Shown: piece by piece, positions 20,882 to 29,682 of the stretch
Layout of the letters: every line of letters begins with the position of its first letter
Numbering within the stretch: position 1 is the first letter of the stretch
Origin: Methylophilaceae bacterium
GTDB taxonomy: Bacteria > Pseudomonadota > Gammaproteobacteria > Burkholderiales > Methylophilaceae
Assembly: GCA_028122555.1 (NCBI GenBank)
Contig: JAOHSH010000002.1
Coordinates: forward strand, 1-64,000
DNA: 64,000 nt
Direction: 5' to 3'
The notes under the pieces: model-generated
Seen by the model: the letters and a program-made list of their open reading frames with translations, nothing else
Database searches by the model: none
Told to the model about the DNA's origin: nothing
Translations under genes and position numbers: made by a program

Positions 20882-20960
20882 GATAACTTCATTGATAAAA
20901 TCACCAATGAACCCAAAGCTTTTAATTGTAGAAATATAAATTCTACAAAATTCATAAAAC

Positions 20961-21653
20961 TTAATTTAATAAGCTTGTTTGATCTATTCGAACTCCAACT
21001 CCCATTGAGCTTGAGACCGATAATTTTTTTATAAAAACACCTTTAGCATCTTTTGGCTTAGCTTTGCTTATTTCATCTAATAATGCCGCTAAATTTTCTT
21101 GTAATTGATCAGAGCTAAAAGAAGCTCGTCCAATTGTACAATGAATAATTCCTGCCTTATCAGTTCTATATTGAACTTGTCCCGCCTTTGCATTTTTTAC
21201 AGCTTTGTCAGTATCAGCTGTAACAGTTCCCACCTTAGGATTAGGCATTAATCCTCTTGGGCCCAATATTTGTCCTAAACTACCAACAATTCTCATAGCA
21301 TCAGGAGTAGCAATTACCACATCAAAATCCATAACTCCTTTTTTAACTTGCTCTGCTAAATCTTCAAATCCTACAACATCAGCACCTGCTTTTTTTGCTG
21401 ATTCTGCAGCTTCACCCTGAGCGAAAACTGCAACTCGAGTAGTTTTTCCTATTCCGTTAGGAAGTACTAACGCACCCCTAACTGCTTGATCTGATTTTTT
21501 GGAATCAATACCAAGATTTATAGCTGCATCTACAGATTCATCGAATTTAGCCTTAGCAGTATCTTTCACTAAATTAAGGCCATCTATAGTTGAATAAACT
21601 TTATCTCTATCGACTTTTTCTATTAAAGCTTTAAATCTTTTACTTATACTCAT
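20961..21653 (-). CDS. rplA: 50S ribosomal protein L1
   Basis: L1 forms the mobile stalk near the E site and is a translational repressor of the rplK-rplA mRNA in E. coli. The 230-residue product has [38 protein letters not shown] and [16 protein letters not shown]. Its ATG overlaps the rplK stop by 4 bases, implying coupled translation. The 222-base gap after it holds the L10 leader. Confidence 0.98.
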   Translation of the reverse strand: MSISKRFKALIEKVDRDKVYSTIDGLNLVKDTAKAKFDESVDAAINLGIDSKKSDQAVRGALVLPNGIGKTTRVAVFAQGEAAESAKKAGADVVGFEDLAEQVKKGVMDFDVVIATPDAMRIVGSLGQILGPRGLMPNPKVGTVTADTDKAVKNAKAGQVQYRTDKAGIIHCTIGRASFSSDQLQENLAALLDEISKAKPKDAKGVFIKKLSVSSSMGVGVRIDQTSLLN

Positions 21654-22084
21654 TTTACGCCCTCCACTTCAATACCCATACTTCTTGCGCTACCTGCAAT
21701 AGTTCTAACTGCAGCATCCATATCGGCTGCTGTTAGGTCTGGCATTTTAGTTTTAGCAATTTCTTCTGCTTGCGCTCGTGTTATTTTTCCTACCTTATCA
21801 GTGTGAGGAACTGCTGAGCCCTTGTCTAACTTAGCTGCTTTTTTAAGCAAAATTGAAGCTGGCGATGTTTTCATAATAAAAGTAAAACTTTTATCTGAAA
21901 ATGCAGTAATCACAACAGGGATTGGTAAGCCTGGCTCAACACTTTGTGTTGCGGCATTAAATGCTTTACAAAAATCCATAATATTTAATCCACGTTGGCC
22001 CAAAGCTGGTCCAACAGGTGGACTAGGATTTGCCTTTCCAGCTGGTATTTGAAGCTTTATATAACCTTCAATTTTTTTTGCCAT
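21650..22084 (-). CDS. rplK: 50S ribosomal protein L11
   Basis: L11 lies at the GTPase-associated centre and takes part in the RelA-dependent stringent response. The 144-residue product begins [30 protein letters not shown] and ends with [10 protein letters not shown]. The N-terminal Pro-rich hinge and the C-terminal rRNA-binding domain are complete. It is first of the rplK-rplA pair, 63 bases after nusG. Confidence 0.98.
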   Translation of the reverse strand: MAKKIEGYIKLQIPAGKANPSPPVGPALGQRGLNIMDFCKAFNAATQSVEPGLPIPVVITAFSDKSFTFIMKTSPASILLKKAAKLDKGSAVPHTDKVGKITRAQAEEIAKTKMPDLTAADMDAAVRTIAGSARSMGIEVEGVK

Positions 22085-22115
22085 TTTCTTTACTCTCCTA
22101 AATTTTGGTTCAAAC

Positions 22116-22134
22116 GCTTTTAAAAACTAAAAGC
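22116..22134 (-). promoter_or_regulatory. Hairpin in the rplK leader, possible L1 control site
   Basis: GCTTTTA pairs with TAAAAGC around a 5-base loop, flanked by GTTTGGGA and GTTTGAAC, which can extend the stem past an internal loop. In E. coli the L1 operator lies in the same place, before rplK. I see only the position and a plausible fold, so the assignment to L1 is tentative. Confidence 0.35.
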
Positions 22135-22147
22135 TCCCAAACAATTT

Positions 22148-22684
22148 TTAAATTTCTTTTTCGATCTGACCAAATTCTAGTTCAACTGGCGTAGCCCGAC
22201 CAAATATTACTACTGAAACCCTAAGTTTACTTTTTTCATAATCAATCGTGTCTACCGTGCCAGAGAAATCTTTAAAAGGCCCATCAACAACTCTTATTGA
22301 CTCACCAACCTCAAAAGTTAATTTTTGTGTCGGGTTTACTTTACTGTCATCCATTTTTTGCAAAATAGTATCAACTTCATTATTAGTAATTGGTGCTGGC
22401 TGTGTTCCACTACCACCGATGAAAGCCGTAACTTTAGGAGTACTTTTAACCAAATGCCAACTGTCATCATTCATTTCCATTTGTACTAATACATAGCTTG
22501 GATAGAGTCGTCTTTCAGTGACTTTTTTTTCTCCTGATTTCATTTCAACTACTTCCTCAACAGGAACTAATATCTCACCAAATTGATCGGCTATTTCAGA
22601 TTGAGCAATACGCTCTAATAGGCCTTTCTGCACAATTTTTTCATATCCAGAAAAAGCTTGAACTATGTACCAACGCTTTGACAT
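22148..22684 (-). CDS. nusG: Transcription termination/antitermination factor NusG
   Basis: NusG binds RNA polymerase through its N-terminal NGN domain and links it to Rho or to ribosomal S10 through a C-terminal KOW domain. The 178-residue product starts MSKRWYIVQAFSGYEK and has the KOW region IRVVDGPFKDFSGTVDTIDYEKSKLRV. Its start codon overlaps the secE stop by one base, the usual secE-nusG arrangement. Confidence 0.98.
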   Translation of the reverse strand: MSKRWYIVQAFSGYEKIVQKGLLERIAQSEIADQFGEILVPVEEVVEMKSGEKKVTERRLYPSYVLVQMEMNDDSWHLVKSTPKVTAFIGGSGTQPAPITNNEVDTILQKMDDSKVNPTQKLTFEVGESIRVVDGPFKDFSGTVDTIDYEKSKLRVSVVIFGRATPVELEFGQIEKEI

Positions 22685-23031
22685 TAATCACCCCGCCCTA
22701 ATAACAAATTTATAATATATGAAAAACTAATATCAATAAAAGCAAGAAATATAGCCATAATTACAACCAAAATAAAAACTATTAAAGTCATCTGAATAGT
22801 TTCTTTTCTAGTAGGCCAAACAACTTTCTTACCTTCTGTAATAGCCTCTCCCAAAAAACCAAAAGCTTGTTGGCCTTGTGGGGTTGTCCAAAAAACAGCA
22901 ATAAATGCGCCGATACCTGCTAATATAGATAAGATTCTTATCACTGTAGGTTGCTCAGAAAGCAAATAAAAACCTAGCAATCCAGCAACTAAAAGCAAAA
23001 ATGATAAGGCTAATCTGATATTAATATTCAT
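22684..23031 (-). CDS. secE: Preprotein translocase subunit SecE
   Basis: SecE stabilises SecY in the inner-membrane translocon. Three membrane segments are visible: two hydrophobic N-terminal stretches (about residues 5-25 and 32-48) and the C-terminal one after the conserved EGKKVVWPTRKETIQM amphipathic helix. The track's longer ORF would start inside tRNA-Trp, so I place the start at the ATG at 23031, giving 115 residues (E. coli has 127). Confidence 0.95.
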   Translation of the reverse strand: MNINIRLALSFLLLVAGLLGFYLLSEQPTVIRILSILAGIGAFIAVFWTTPQGQQAFGFLGEAITEGKKVVWPTRKETIQMTLIVFILVVIMAIFLAFIDISFSYIINLLLGRGD

Positions 23032-23052
23032 TCCTACTTCATTCCTTTTTAT

Positions 23053-23128
23053 TGGCAGGCCAGGAGGGCTTCGAACCCCCAACCCTCGGTTTTGGAGACC
23101 GATACTCTACCAATTGAGCTACTGGCCT
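23053..23128 (-). tRNA. tRNA-Trp (CCA anticodon)
   Basis: The 76-base minus-strand sequence folds as a full cloverleaf: acceptor AGGCCAG with CTGGCCT, D-loop AGCTCAATTGGTAGAG, anticodon loop CTCCAAA (anticodon CCA) and T-loop GTTCGAA. The 3' CCA is encoded. It lies between tuf and secE, the common proteobacterial arrangement. Confidence 0.96.
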
Positions 23129-23143
23129 AGGTTCAACTTATAC

Positions 23144-24358
23144 TCTATTCGATAACCTTTACTACAACACCAGAACCAACAGTCCTTCCGCCTTCACGAA
23201 TAGCGAATCTTAAACCTTCCTCCATAGCAATTGGAGCAATTAGTGTTCCAGTAATTGATACATTATCACCTGGCATTACCATTTCTGTTCCTTCTGGTAG
23301 TTCAACTGCACCAGTTACATCTGTTGTTCTGAAGTAAAATTGTGGTCGATATCCATTAAAAAATGGAGTATGCCTTCCACCCTCGTCTTTACTTAAGCAA
23401 TAAATTTCTGCTGTAAATTTAGTATGTGGCTTTATTGAGCCTGGTTTACATAGAACTTGACCGCGCTCTACTTCTTCTCTTTTTGTTCCTCGAAGTAATA
23501 CTCCTACATTATCTCCTGCTTGACCTTGATCAAGTAATTTACGGAACATCTCAACACCAGTACAAATTGTTTTTGTTGTATCTTTTAAGCCAACAATTTC
23601 AATTTCTTCATTAACTTTCACAACACCACGCTCAACACGACCAGTTACTACAGTACCTCGACCTTCTATTGAGAATACATCTTCTACCGGCATTATGAAG
23701 TCACCATCAATTGCTCTTTTTGGCTCTGGAATATAACTATCTAACGCTTCAGCTAATTTAAGAATTGCTGGTTCACCAATATCTGATGTATCACCTTCTA
23801 GTGCCTTAAGTGCTGAACCCATGATGATAGGGATATCATCACCTGGGAAATCATATTTACTAAGAAGTTCACGTACTTCCATTTCTACTAATTCAAGTAA
23901 TTCTGCGTCATCAACCATGTCAGCTTTATTTAAGAACACAACAATATGCGGCACACCAACTTGTCGTGATAAAAGAATATGTTCACGAGTTTGAGGCATT
24001 GGTCCGTCAGCAGCAGAACACACAAGTATTGCACCGTCCATTTGAGCGGCACCAGTTATCATATTTTTTACATAATCAGCATGGCCTGGACAGTCAACGT
24101 GAGCGTAATGTCGTTTTTCTGTTTCATATTCAACGTGTGAAGTATTAATTGTAATACCACGTGCTTTTTCTTCAGGGGCTGAATCAATTTCTGCAAAATC
24201 TTTTTTATCCCCACCAAATTTTTTTGTGAGTACAGTTGAGATTGCAGCTGTTAATGTAGTTTTCCCATGGTCAACGTGACCAATAGTGCCAACGTTAACA
24301 TGTGGTTTGGTACGCTCAAATTTACCTTTAGCCATAATATAATATCCTTAAAGTTACT
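23144..24358 (-). repeat. 1,215-bp direct repeat, copy 2 (tuf)
   Basis: By eye this interval is identical to 6855-8069 on the same strand, about 16.3 kb away. It includes the bases AGTAACTTTAAGGATATTATATT before the ATG, which in copy 1 contain the fusA stop codon. The flanks are unrelated: the tRNA-Thr side here, fusA and rpsJ at copy 1. Confidence 0.85.
23145..24335 (-). CDS. tuf: Elongation factor Tu (tRNA-linked copy)
   Basis: This second EF-Tu gene encodes the same 396 residues as the str operon copy, with [16 protein letters not shown] and NKADM. It sits between tRNA-Thr(GGT) and tRNA-Trp, the position of tufB in E. coli, and probably shares a transcript with the tRNAs, since I see no good promoter immediately upstream. 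Even the shadow ORFs on the other strand are identical in the two copies, showing DNA identity. Confidence 0.98.
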   Translation of the reverse strand: MAKGKFERTKPHVNVGTIGHVDHGKTTLTAAISTVLTKKFGGDKKDFAEIDSAPEEKARGITINTSHVEYETEKRHYAHVDCPGHADYVKNMITGAAQMDGAILVCSAADGPMPQTREHILLSRQVGVPHIVVFLNKADMVDDAELLELVEMEVRELLSKYDFPGDDIPIIMGSALKALEGDTSDIGEPAILKLAEALDSYIPEPKRAIDGDFIMPVEDVFSIEGRGTVVTGRVERGVVKVNEEIEIVGLKDTTKTICTGVEMFRKLLDQGQAGDNVGVLLRGTKREEVERGQVLCKPGSIKPHTKFTAEIYCLSKDEGGRHTPFFNGYRPQFYFRTTDVTGAVELPEGTEMVMPGDNVSITGTLIAPIAMEEGLRFAIREGGRTVGSGVVVKVIE

Positions 24359-24375
24359 TCTTTATAAAAAACAAC

Positions 24376-24450
<75 letters not shown>

Positions 24451-24467
24451 CGATTCAAAAAAGAATC

Positions 24468-24543
24468 TGGAGCGGGCGACGAGGTTCGAACTCGCGACAT
24501 TTAGTTTGGAAAACTAATGCTCTACCAACTGAGCTACACCCGC
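24468..24543 (-). tRNA. tRNA-Gly (TCC anticodon)
   Basis: The 76-base sequence has acceptor GCGGGTG with CGCCCGC (one G-U type mismatch region near the end), D-loop AGCTCAGTTGGTAGAG, anticodon loop TTTCCAA (anticodon TCC), T-loop GTTCGAA and an encoded CCA. It corresponds by position to glyT. Confidence 0.95.
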
Positions 24544-24582
24544 ATACCCATACTAAACCCCACTAATAGCAGTAAAAGCTTA

Positions 24583-24667
24583 TGGTGGAGGGAGAAGGAT
24601 TCGAACCTTCGTACTCAGAGAGAACGGATTTACAGTCCGTCGCCTTTAACCACTCGGCCACCCCTCC
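24583..24667 (-). tRNA. tRNA-Tyr (GTA anticodon)
   Basis: The 85-base sequence has the long variable arm of a class II tRNA, acceptor GGAGGGG with CTCCC TCC, anticodon loop CTGTAAA (anticodon GTA), T-loop GTTCGAA and an encoded CCA. It corresponds by position to tyrU. Confidence 0.95.
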
Positions 24668-24743
24668 CAACCGAACCCAAAATTATGGGATAGTTCAGTG
24701 ATTTTGTCAATAGAAATAATGGGTTATTTGTTTAGATTGAAAT

Positions 24744-24819
24744 TGGTGCCCTCTGTCGGATTCGAACTGACGACCTACGCATTACAAGTGCGTTGCTCTA
24801 CCAACTGAGCTAAGAGGGC
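24744..24819 (-). tRNA. tRNA-Thr (TGT anticodon)
   Basis: The 76-base sequence has acceptor GCCCTCT with AGAGGGC, D-loop AGCTCAGTTGGTAGAG, anticodon loop CTTGTAA (anticodon TGT), T-loop GTTCGAA and an encoded CCA. It is the first RNA of the cluster. The 56 bases between it and sspB contain a TATAGT box but no convincing -35 element, so the promoter is unresolved. Confidence 0.95.
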
Positions 24820-24875
24820 GATATTTAAAAAACGTAACTATATCAATTTTTTTTGTCTGAAACTAGTTTTAATAT

Positions 24876-25256
24876 TTACCTTACTAACGTTAAATGAGAT
24901 TTCTTAGTTTTTACTTCTTGGTTTTTTTCTTTTTTGCCCGGCTTTCTATCGTCAACATCAAAAAATATTCCCTCGCCATTCTCCTTACTGTAGATACCTA
25001 CTATTGATTCCATGGGCAGGAAAATATCTTTATTCTTTCCTCCAAAACGAGCTGAAAATGAAACAAAATCATTATCAAAAATCAACTTATTAGTCGATTC
25101 TAAGGATAAATTTAAAACAATTTCATTTGACTTAATATAATTTTTTGGAACTTTTACTCCAGAGATAATTTTCGCAATTATATAAGGAGTTAATTCTGAA
25201 TCCGTACACCAATCGTAAATACTTCTAATAAGGTAAGGTTTAGTACTTGGTATCAT
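24876..25256 (-). CDS. sspB: ClpXP adaptor SspB
   Basis: SspB binds ssrA-tagged proteins from stalled ribosomes and hands them to ClpXP. The 126-residue product starts with PSTKPYLIRSIYDWCTDSELTPYI, has the NLSLESTNKLIFDNDFVSFSARFGG substrate-groove region, a flexible charged linker, and a short basic-hydrophobic C-terminal end (LTLVR) in the place of the ClpX-binding peptide. It follows sspA by 1 base, the standard pair. Confidence 0.93.
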   Translation of the reverse strand: MIPSTKPYLIRSIYDWCTDSELTPYIIAKIISGVKVPKNYIKSNEIVLNLSLESTNKLIFDNDFVSFSARFGGKNKDIFLPMESIVGIYSKENGEGIFFDVDDRKPGKKEKNQEVKTKKSHLTLVR

Positions 25257-25257
25257 C

Positions 25258-25863
25258 TCAAATAATAGACCTCATTGCCCTTTCTGCAGGAGTCATTGCT
25301 TCGTCAAAGTACGGTCTAGAAAATATTTTATCTGCATATTTTATTAGAGATTTAGATTGATTTCCTAATTTGATATCATAAAGCTCTAATCTCCACAATA
25401 ATGGAGCCATCGCAACATCTAACATGGAGTATTCATCATGTAATAAAAACTCTTGTTTATCCAATATTGGGCTCAACTTAATTAACTGATTAGTTACAGT
25501 TTTTTTTGCATTTTCTCGTACTTTTGACTCTTTAGCTTCAAGATCTTTCATATGAACAAACAACTCACTTTCAAAATCCTTTAAAAACAATCTTGCTCTT
25601 GCTCGCATTACCGGATCAGGTGGCATCAATTGAGGATGAGGAAATCTTTCATCAATATATTCATTTATTATATTTGGATCCGTCAAAATTAAATCACGTT
25701 CTTCTAAGACAGGGCTGGCTGAATATGGACTTAAGATAGCTAAATCTTCAGTTTTATTATCTAAATCAACATCAATAACATCGAAATCCATTCCTTTTTC
25801 AAATAATACAATTCGGCATCTATGGCTAAATGGATCTGTCGAGTTTGAGTAAAGTTTCATCAT
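25258..25863 (-). CDS. sspA: Stringent starvation protein A
   Basis: SspA is a glutathione-S-transferase-fold protein that binds RNA polymerase and alters transcription in starvation. The 201-residue product has the N-terminal thioredoxin-like domain (LYSNSTDPFSHRCRIVLFEKGMDF, SPVLEE with the cis-Pro) and a helical C-terminal domain (MLDVAMAPLLWRLELY). It follows petC by 2 bases, so it is probably co-transcribed with the bc1 complex genes, as in other betaproteobacteria. Confidence 0.93.
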   Translation of the reverse strand: MMKLYSNSTDPFSHRCRIVLFEKGMDFDVIDVDLDNKTEDLAILSPYSASPVLEERDLILTDPNIINEYIDERFPHPQLMPPDPVMRARARLFLKDFESELFVHMKDLEAKESKVRENAKKTVTNQLIKLSPILDKQEFLLHDEYSMLDVAMAPLLWRLELYDIKLGNQSKSLIKYADKIFSRPYFDEAMTPAERAMRSII

Positions 25864-25865
25864 AA

Positions 25866-26564
25866 TTATTTAACATCCCTCCAAAATTCTTTCTTAAGTT
25901 TAATTGTTAACAAAAGAAGTAAAAGTAAAAAACCAACGGCGTAGAATCCCATTTTTTTTCTTTTTAATTTATCAGGCTCCGACATAAAAGTTATGTAATT
26001 TGTCAGATCCGCAATGACCGCATCATACTCTTTTTGATTTAATTTTCCAGCCTTCATTAAAGTGAGTTTACCTGTTTTTTCGTCTAAACCTTGCTCACCC
26101 TGAAGCTCCCACAGAATATGTGGCATAGCAGAATTAGCATAAACTAAATTATTCCATCCAATCTCTCTAGATCTATCACGATAAAATCCTTTCATGTAAC
26201 TATAAATCCAATCTGATCCTCTAGATCTTGCAACAACAGATAGATCGGGTGGAGCTGCTCCAAACCACTTTTTTGATTCTGACACTGGCATAGATATTTC
26301 CATAGGATCACCAATTTTCTTGCCAGTGAAAAGAAGATTATCTTTGATATCTTTTTTTGAAAGACCTATATCTAAAAGTTTGTTATAACGCATATATTTT
26401 GCACTATGACAATTTAGACAATAGTTAATAAATGTTCTAGCTCCTTTTTGAAGAGACGGTTGATCAGATAAATCTATAGGAGCTTTTTCCAGATAAATTT
26501 CTTCGCTCGCAAGTATATGTGATGATTGAAGAAATAGCAGAATTAAAATTATTATACTTTTCAT
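25866..26564 (-). CDS. petC: Ubiquinol-cytochrome c reductase, cytochrome c1
   Basis: Cytochrome c1 passes electrons from the Rieske centre to soluble cytochrome c. The 232-residue precursor has a signal peptide (about residues 1-20), the haem site CLNCH followed by SAKYMRYNKL, a methionine-bearing AMPHILWEL region, and a C-terminal membrane anchor with the FYAVGFLLLLLLL stretch. It overlaps petB by 4 bases. Confidence 0.96.
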   Translation of the reverse strand: MKSIIILILLFLQSSHILASEEIYLEKAPIDLSDQPSLQKGARTFINYCLNCHSAKYMRYNKLLDIGLSKKDIKDNLLFTGKKIGDPMEISMPVSESKKWFGAAPPDLSVVARSRGSDWIYSYMKGFYRDRSREIGWNNLVYANSAMPHILWELQGEQGLDEKTGKLTLMKAGKLNQKEYDAVIADLTNYITFMSEPDKLKRKKMGFYAVGFLLLLLLLTIKLKKEFWRDVK

Positions 26565-27862
26565 TTCATAGTAACTCTTTTTGGAACAGGTTTTGTTATA
26601 CTTTTCTTACTATATACTGGCATTAAAAAGAAGAATAAGAAATAAATAATTGTAAAAATTCTAGCAACTACTGTTGCCACATCACTCCCCCCAAGAAGAG
26701 GAAGAATGCTTGGAAATTGACCCCAAATAGTAGATGGAACAGTTCCTAAATATCCCAAAACGATAAAGCTAATAACAAAAGCTCCCAGCCATTTTTTAAA
26801 AAGGATACCTTTATAGCGAATGGATCGAACCGGACTTTTATCTAGCCAAGGTACAAAAGCGAAAATCAAAACTGATAAACCCATTGCTGCAACTCCAGGA
26901 AATTGGCTATTTAAGATTGGGGGTACAGCTCTTAAAATAGAATAGAAAGGAGTAAAATACCATACAGGGGCAATATGTGAAGGAGTAACTAATGGATCAG
27001 CAGGTACAAAATTATTTGCCTCTAAAAAATACCCGCCCATCTCAGGTGCAAAAAATATAATTGATGCAAAAACTATTAAAAATACTGTTAACCCAACTAA
27101 GTCTTTAACTGTGTAATAAGGATGGAAAGGTATCCCATCAAGCGGTATCCCTGTCTTTTTATCTTTGTAATCCTTAATTTCAATACCATCAGGATTATTT
27201 GAGCCAACTTCATGAAGTGCAATTAAATGAGTAAAGATTAGTCCCGCAAGTGCAAGTGGCAAAGCAATAACATGAAATGCAAAAAATCGATTTAAAGTTG
27301 CGTCTGAAATTAAATAATCCCCTCGAACCCATTCAGCCAAGTCTGGTCCTATAAAAGGAACAGTGGCAAAAAGATTTACAATTACCTGAGCCCCCCAATA
27401 TGACATTTGACCCCACGGTAATAAATATCCAAAAAATGCCTCAGCCATTAGAGCAAGAAAGATTGCCACACCAAAAATCCAAAGTAATTCACGTGGTTTC
27501 TGATAGGAACCATACATCAAACTTTTGAACATATGAAGATAAATAACAACAAAAAATAACGAAGATCCAGTCGAATGCATATAGCGAATTAACCATCCAA
27601 ACGAAACATCTCTCATTATGTATTCAACTGATGCAAAAGCTTGTTCTGCATCGGGTTTATAATGCATAGTAAGAAAAATACCTGTTAGGATTTGCATCAC
27701 AAAAACAAAAAGCGCAAGTGCCCCAAATAAATACCAAAAATTAAAATTCTTAGGAGCGTAATATCCTGTTAAATGATTTTTTATAAAGGAAGAAAGGGGG
27801 AATCTTTCATCAATCCAACCTATAAAACCAGTTGAATTTTGAGTATCATTTTTTTTTGTCAT
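26561..27862 (-). CDS. petB: Ubiquinol-cytochrome c reductase, cytochrome b
   Basis: Cytochrome b carries the two b haems and both quinone sites of complex III. The 433-residue product keeps the haem histidines (RYMHSTGSSLFF, YLHMFKSLMYGSY, FAFHVIALPL, FTHLIALHEVGSNNP) and the GYLLPWGQMSYWGA helix. The Qo motif reads PVWY at residues 299-302 instead of the textbook PEWY; I confirmed this in the DNA. Eight membrane segments are visible. It follows petA directly. Confidence 0.97.
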   Translation of the reverse strand: MTKKNDTQNSTGFIGWIDERFPLSSFIKNHLTGYYAPKNFNFWYLFGALALFVFVMQILTGIFLTMHYKPDAEQAFASVEYIMRDVSFGWLIRYMHSTGSSLFFVVIYLHMFKSLMYGSYQKPRELLWIFGVAIFLALMAEAFFGYLLPWGQMSYWGAQVIVNLFATVPFIGPDLAEWVRGDYLISDATLNRFFAFHVIALPLALAGLIFTHLIALHEVGSNNPDGIEIKDYKDKKTGIPLDGIPFHPYYTVKDLVGLTVFLIVFASIIFFAPEMGGYFLEANNFVPADPLVTPSHIAPVWYFTPFYSILRAVPPILNSQFPGVAAMGLSVLIFAFVPWLDKSPVRSIRYKGILFKKWLGAFVISFIVLGYLGTVPSTIWGQFPSILPLLGGSDVATVVARIFTIIYFLFFFLMPVYSKKSITKPVPKRVTMK

Positions 27863-28465
27863 TTATGCTTCTTCCTCACTATCTTCTCCAATTATAATGA
27901 TATTATCATTTAGATATTTATGCGGTGGTACAACAAGATTTGTTGGTGCTGGTGAACCTTTAAAAACTCTTCCTGCTAAATCAAATTTAGATCCATGGCA
28001 AGGGCAAAAGAATCCACCTTCCCAATTTTCACCCATGTCACCTTTTGGTAAAAGTCTTGGGGATGGTGAACACCCAAGATGGGTACATATTCCTACAATA
28101 ACAAGCATATTCGGCTTAATTGAGCGTGTTTTATTCTGACAATATTTAGGCTGCTGAGATGAAACTTCTAAGTTAGGATCTGCTAATTTTTTCGGGCTGG
28201 TCTTAAGGGATTTAAGCATTTTGTCTGACCTATTTAAGATCCAAACAGGTTGTCCTCTCCATTCTGTAGTTAAAACTTTGCCTTGCTTAACATTACTTAC
28301 ATCTACTTCCACTGATGCTCCTGCTGCTTTAGCTTTTTCACTTGGAAGCATACTTGAAACAAAGGGAACACCTAAGGAAGTTACACCAATAGCTCCAGTT
28401 ACTGATGTTGCAGTAACTAAGAAACGTCTTCTATTAAGATCTACTTTCTTACTTTTATTCGCCAT
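27863..28465 (-). CDS. petA: Ubiquinol-cytochrome c reductase, Rieske iron-sulfur subunit
   Basis: The Rieske protein moves electrons from ubiquinol to cytochrome c1 through a 2Fe-2S cluster. The 200-residue product has a twin-arginine signal-anchor ([18 protein letters not shown]) and the cluster motifs CTHLGC and CPCHGSKFD. It is the first gene of petABC-sspAB. Export would use the Tat system encoded immediately upstream. Confidence 0.97.
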   Translation of the reverse strand: MANKSKKVDLNRRRFLVTATSVTGAIGVTSLGVPFVSSMLPSEKAKAAGASVEVDVSNVKQGKVLTTEWRGQPVWILNRSDKMLKSLKTSPKKLADPNLEVSSQQPKYCQNKTRSIKPNMLVIVGICTHLGCSPSPRLLPKGDMGENWEGGFFCPCHGSKFDLAGRVFKGSPAPTNLVVPPHKYLNDNIIIIGEDSEEEA

Positions 28466-28512
28466 TGAGGCCTTTATAAATTATGAGGAAATTAAAAATA
28501 GTTAAGCTCGCT

Positions 28513-28518
28513 ATTATA
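28513..28518 (-). promoter_or_regulatory. -10 box of a probable petA promoter
   Basis: A perfect TATAAT on the minus strand lies about 50 bases before petA in the 79-base gap after tatC and is followed by a GC-rich discriminator (AGCGAGC). No good -35 hexamer stands at the right distance, so this is a candidate only. Confidence 0.35.
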
Positions 28519-28544
28519 TAAAATTACTTAATAAACTGATAGAC

Positions 28545-29267
28545 CTAATGCCTCTTAATTAGTTTATTTTTTGAAATAAATAATCCTATTTCATACAAGA
28601 ATAAAATGGGTAATGCCAATAAGACCTGAGAGATAATATCTGGAGGTGTAAAAATAGCCCCAACAATAAATGCACTTACAATAATATAGGGTCTATTTTT
28701 TTCAAGTGTTTTTATCTTAATCCAGTTAAATTTTACAGCAGTAATTAAAAATAATGGAACTTCAAAAGCTAATCCAAATGCTAGAAAAAGTGAAATAATC
28801 ATTTGTAAGTAACTAGATATATCAATCATCAGTTCTACATCATTGGGTGTTGAGTTCACAAAAAAACTAAAAATAATGGGGAAAATCAAAAAATAAACAA
28901 ACAAAGTCCCCAATAAAAATAAGATAAAACCAAAAAACATAATCCAAAAAATAAATTGCTTTTCTTTTTTATAAAGCCCTGGAGAAATAAAGAGCCAAAT
29001 TTGACCAAAAATAAATGGGAGAGATACTATTAAAGCGCAAAATGCAGTTATTTTAAAAGGTACTATAAAAGTAGCTGTTAGTTTTGTTGAAATTACCGAG
29101 CCATTTAATTCAACTAATTGGCTCAATAGTGGTTGAGAAAAAAAATAATAAATTTCATTTGCAAAGGGCATCATTGCAAAGAAAACAACAAGGTAAATAA
29201 TTAACGACTTAATTAGAGTTGATCTTAATTCTAAAAAATGCCCAAAGAAAATATTTAATCTGGTCAA
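28545..29267 (-). CDS. tatC: Sec-independent protein translocase TatC
   Basis: TatC is the twin-arginine signal receptor in the inner membrane. The 240-residue product has the N-terminal FFGHFLELRSTLIKSL motif and six hydrophobic segments, with the conserved FGLAFEVPLFL in the second half. Normal length. It follows tatB by 3 bases and sits directly upstream of petA, whose product is a Tat substrate. Confidence 0.96.
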   Translation of the reverse strand: MTRLNIFFGHFLELRSTLIKSLIIYLVVFFAMMPFANEIYYFFSQPLLSQLVELNGSVISTKLTATFIVPFKITAFCALIVSLPFIFGQIWLFISPGLYKKEKQFIFWIMFFGFILFLLGTLFVYFLIFPIIFSFFVNSTPNDVELMIDISSYLQMIISLFLAFGLAFEVPLFLITAVKFNWIKIKTLEKNRPYIIVSAFIVGAIFTPPDIISQVLLALPILFLYEIGLFISKNKLIKRH

Positions 29268-29270
29268 AAT

Positions 29271-29486
29271 TTATTTTAAATTTTTTTTAATTTCTTTTTC
29301 AATATTTTTTAATTCTTTAAATTTATTTTCTCTTTCAAACTCTTTATTTATATCAGACATGAAAATTTTAACTTTCTTTATAATTTTTCCTCCTGCTCTT
29401 GCTAGCATTGGGATTTTTTTTGGTGAAACAAAAATTATTAGCACTAAAAAAATAATAAATAATTCTGTGAATGAAATGTCAAACAT
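29271..29486 (-). CDS. tatB: Sec-independent protein translocase TatB (short)
   Basis: TatB partners TatC in recognising Tat signal peptides. The 71-residue product begins MFDISFTELFIIFLVLIIFVSPKKIP, the TatB-type membrane segment, hinge and amphipathic helix, then a charged tail. Many TatB proteins exceed 100 residues, so this is a reduced form. Gene order tatA-tatB-tatC supports TatB over a second TatA. Confidence 0.85.
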   Translation of the reverse strand: MFDISFTELFIIFLVLIIFVSPKKIPMLARAGGKIIKKVKIFMSDINKEFERENKFKELKNIEKEIKKNLK

Positions 29487-29501
29487 GATTAATTTTTAAT
29501 C

Positions 29502-29669
29502 CTATTTCTTAGCTTTCTTTTTAATTTCTTTTTTCTTGGAATTATTCATACCCTCTTTAAAGCTTTTAACTGCTGCCCCCAAATCACTTCCTATATTTCT
29601 TAATTTTCCAGCTCCAAAAATAACTAAAACAACCAATAAAATTAATAACCATTCTTTTATTCCAGGCAT
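29502..29669 (-). CDS. tatA: Sec-independent protein translocase TatA (missed by ORF track)
   Basis: TatA forms the pore-like assemblies of the Tat system. The 55-codon gene is too short for the supplied track. It reads [21 protein letters not shown], then the amphipathic helix with [19 protein letters not shown] and a Lys-rich tail. The Phe-Gly hinge (FGAGKL) is the TatA signature. A strong AGGAGG stands 5 bases upstream of the ATG. It is first of tatABC, just after hinT. Confidence 0.93.
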   Translation of the reverse strand: MPGIKEWLLILLVVLVIFGAGKLRNIGSDLGAAVKSFKEGMNNSKKKEIKKKAKK

Positions 29670-29682
29670 TATTTCCTCCTAA

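Noticed and set aside
20926-20948. Hairpin TTGTAGAA/TTCTACAA after rplA considered as a terminator
   Set aside because: No U-run follows on the minus strand and the L10 leader continues downstream; it may only be part of the leader.
23032-23082. Longer secE start in the ORF track
   Set aside because: The first codons would lie inside tRNA-Trp; the ATG at 23031 gives a normal SecE.
24820-24875. Promoter for the tRNA-tuf cluster
   Set aside because: A TATAGT is present but no -35 hexamer at 16-18 bases is recognisable, so I did not list it.
29271-29486. tatB as a second tatA
   Set aside because: The MFDISFTEL start and position between tatA and tatC fit TatB better, despite the short length.
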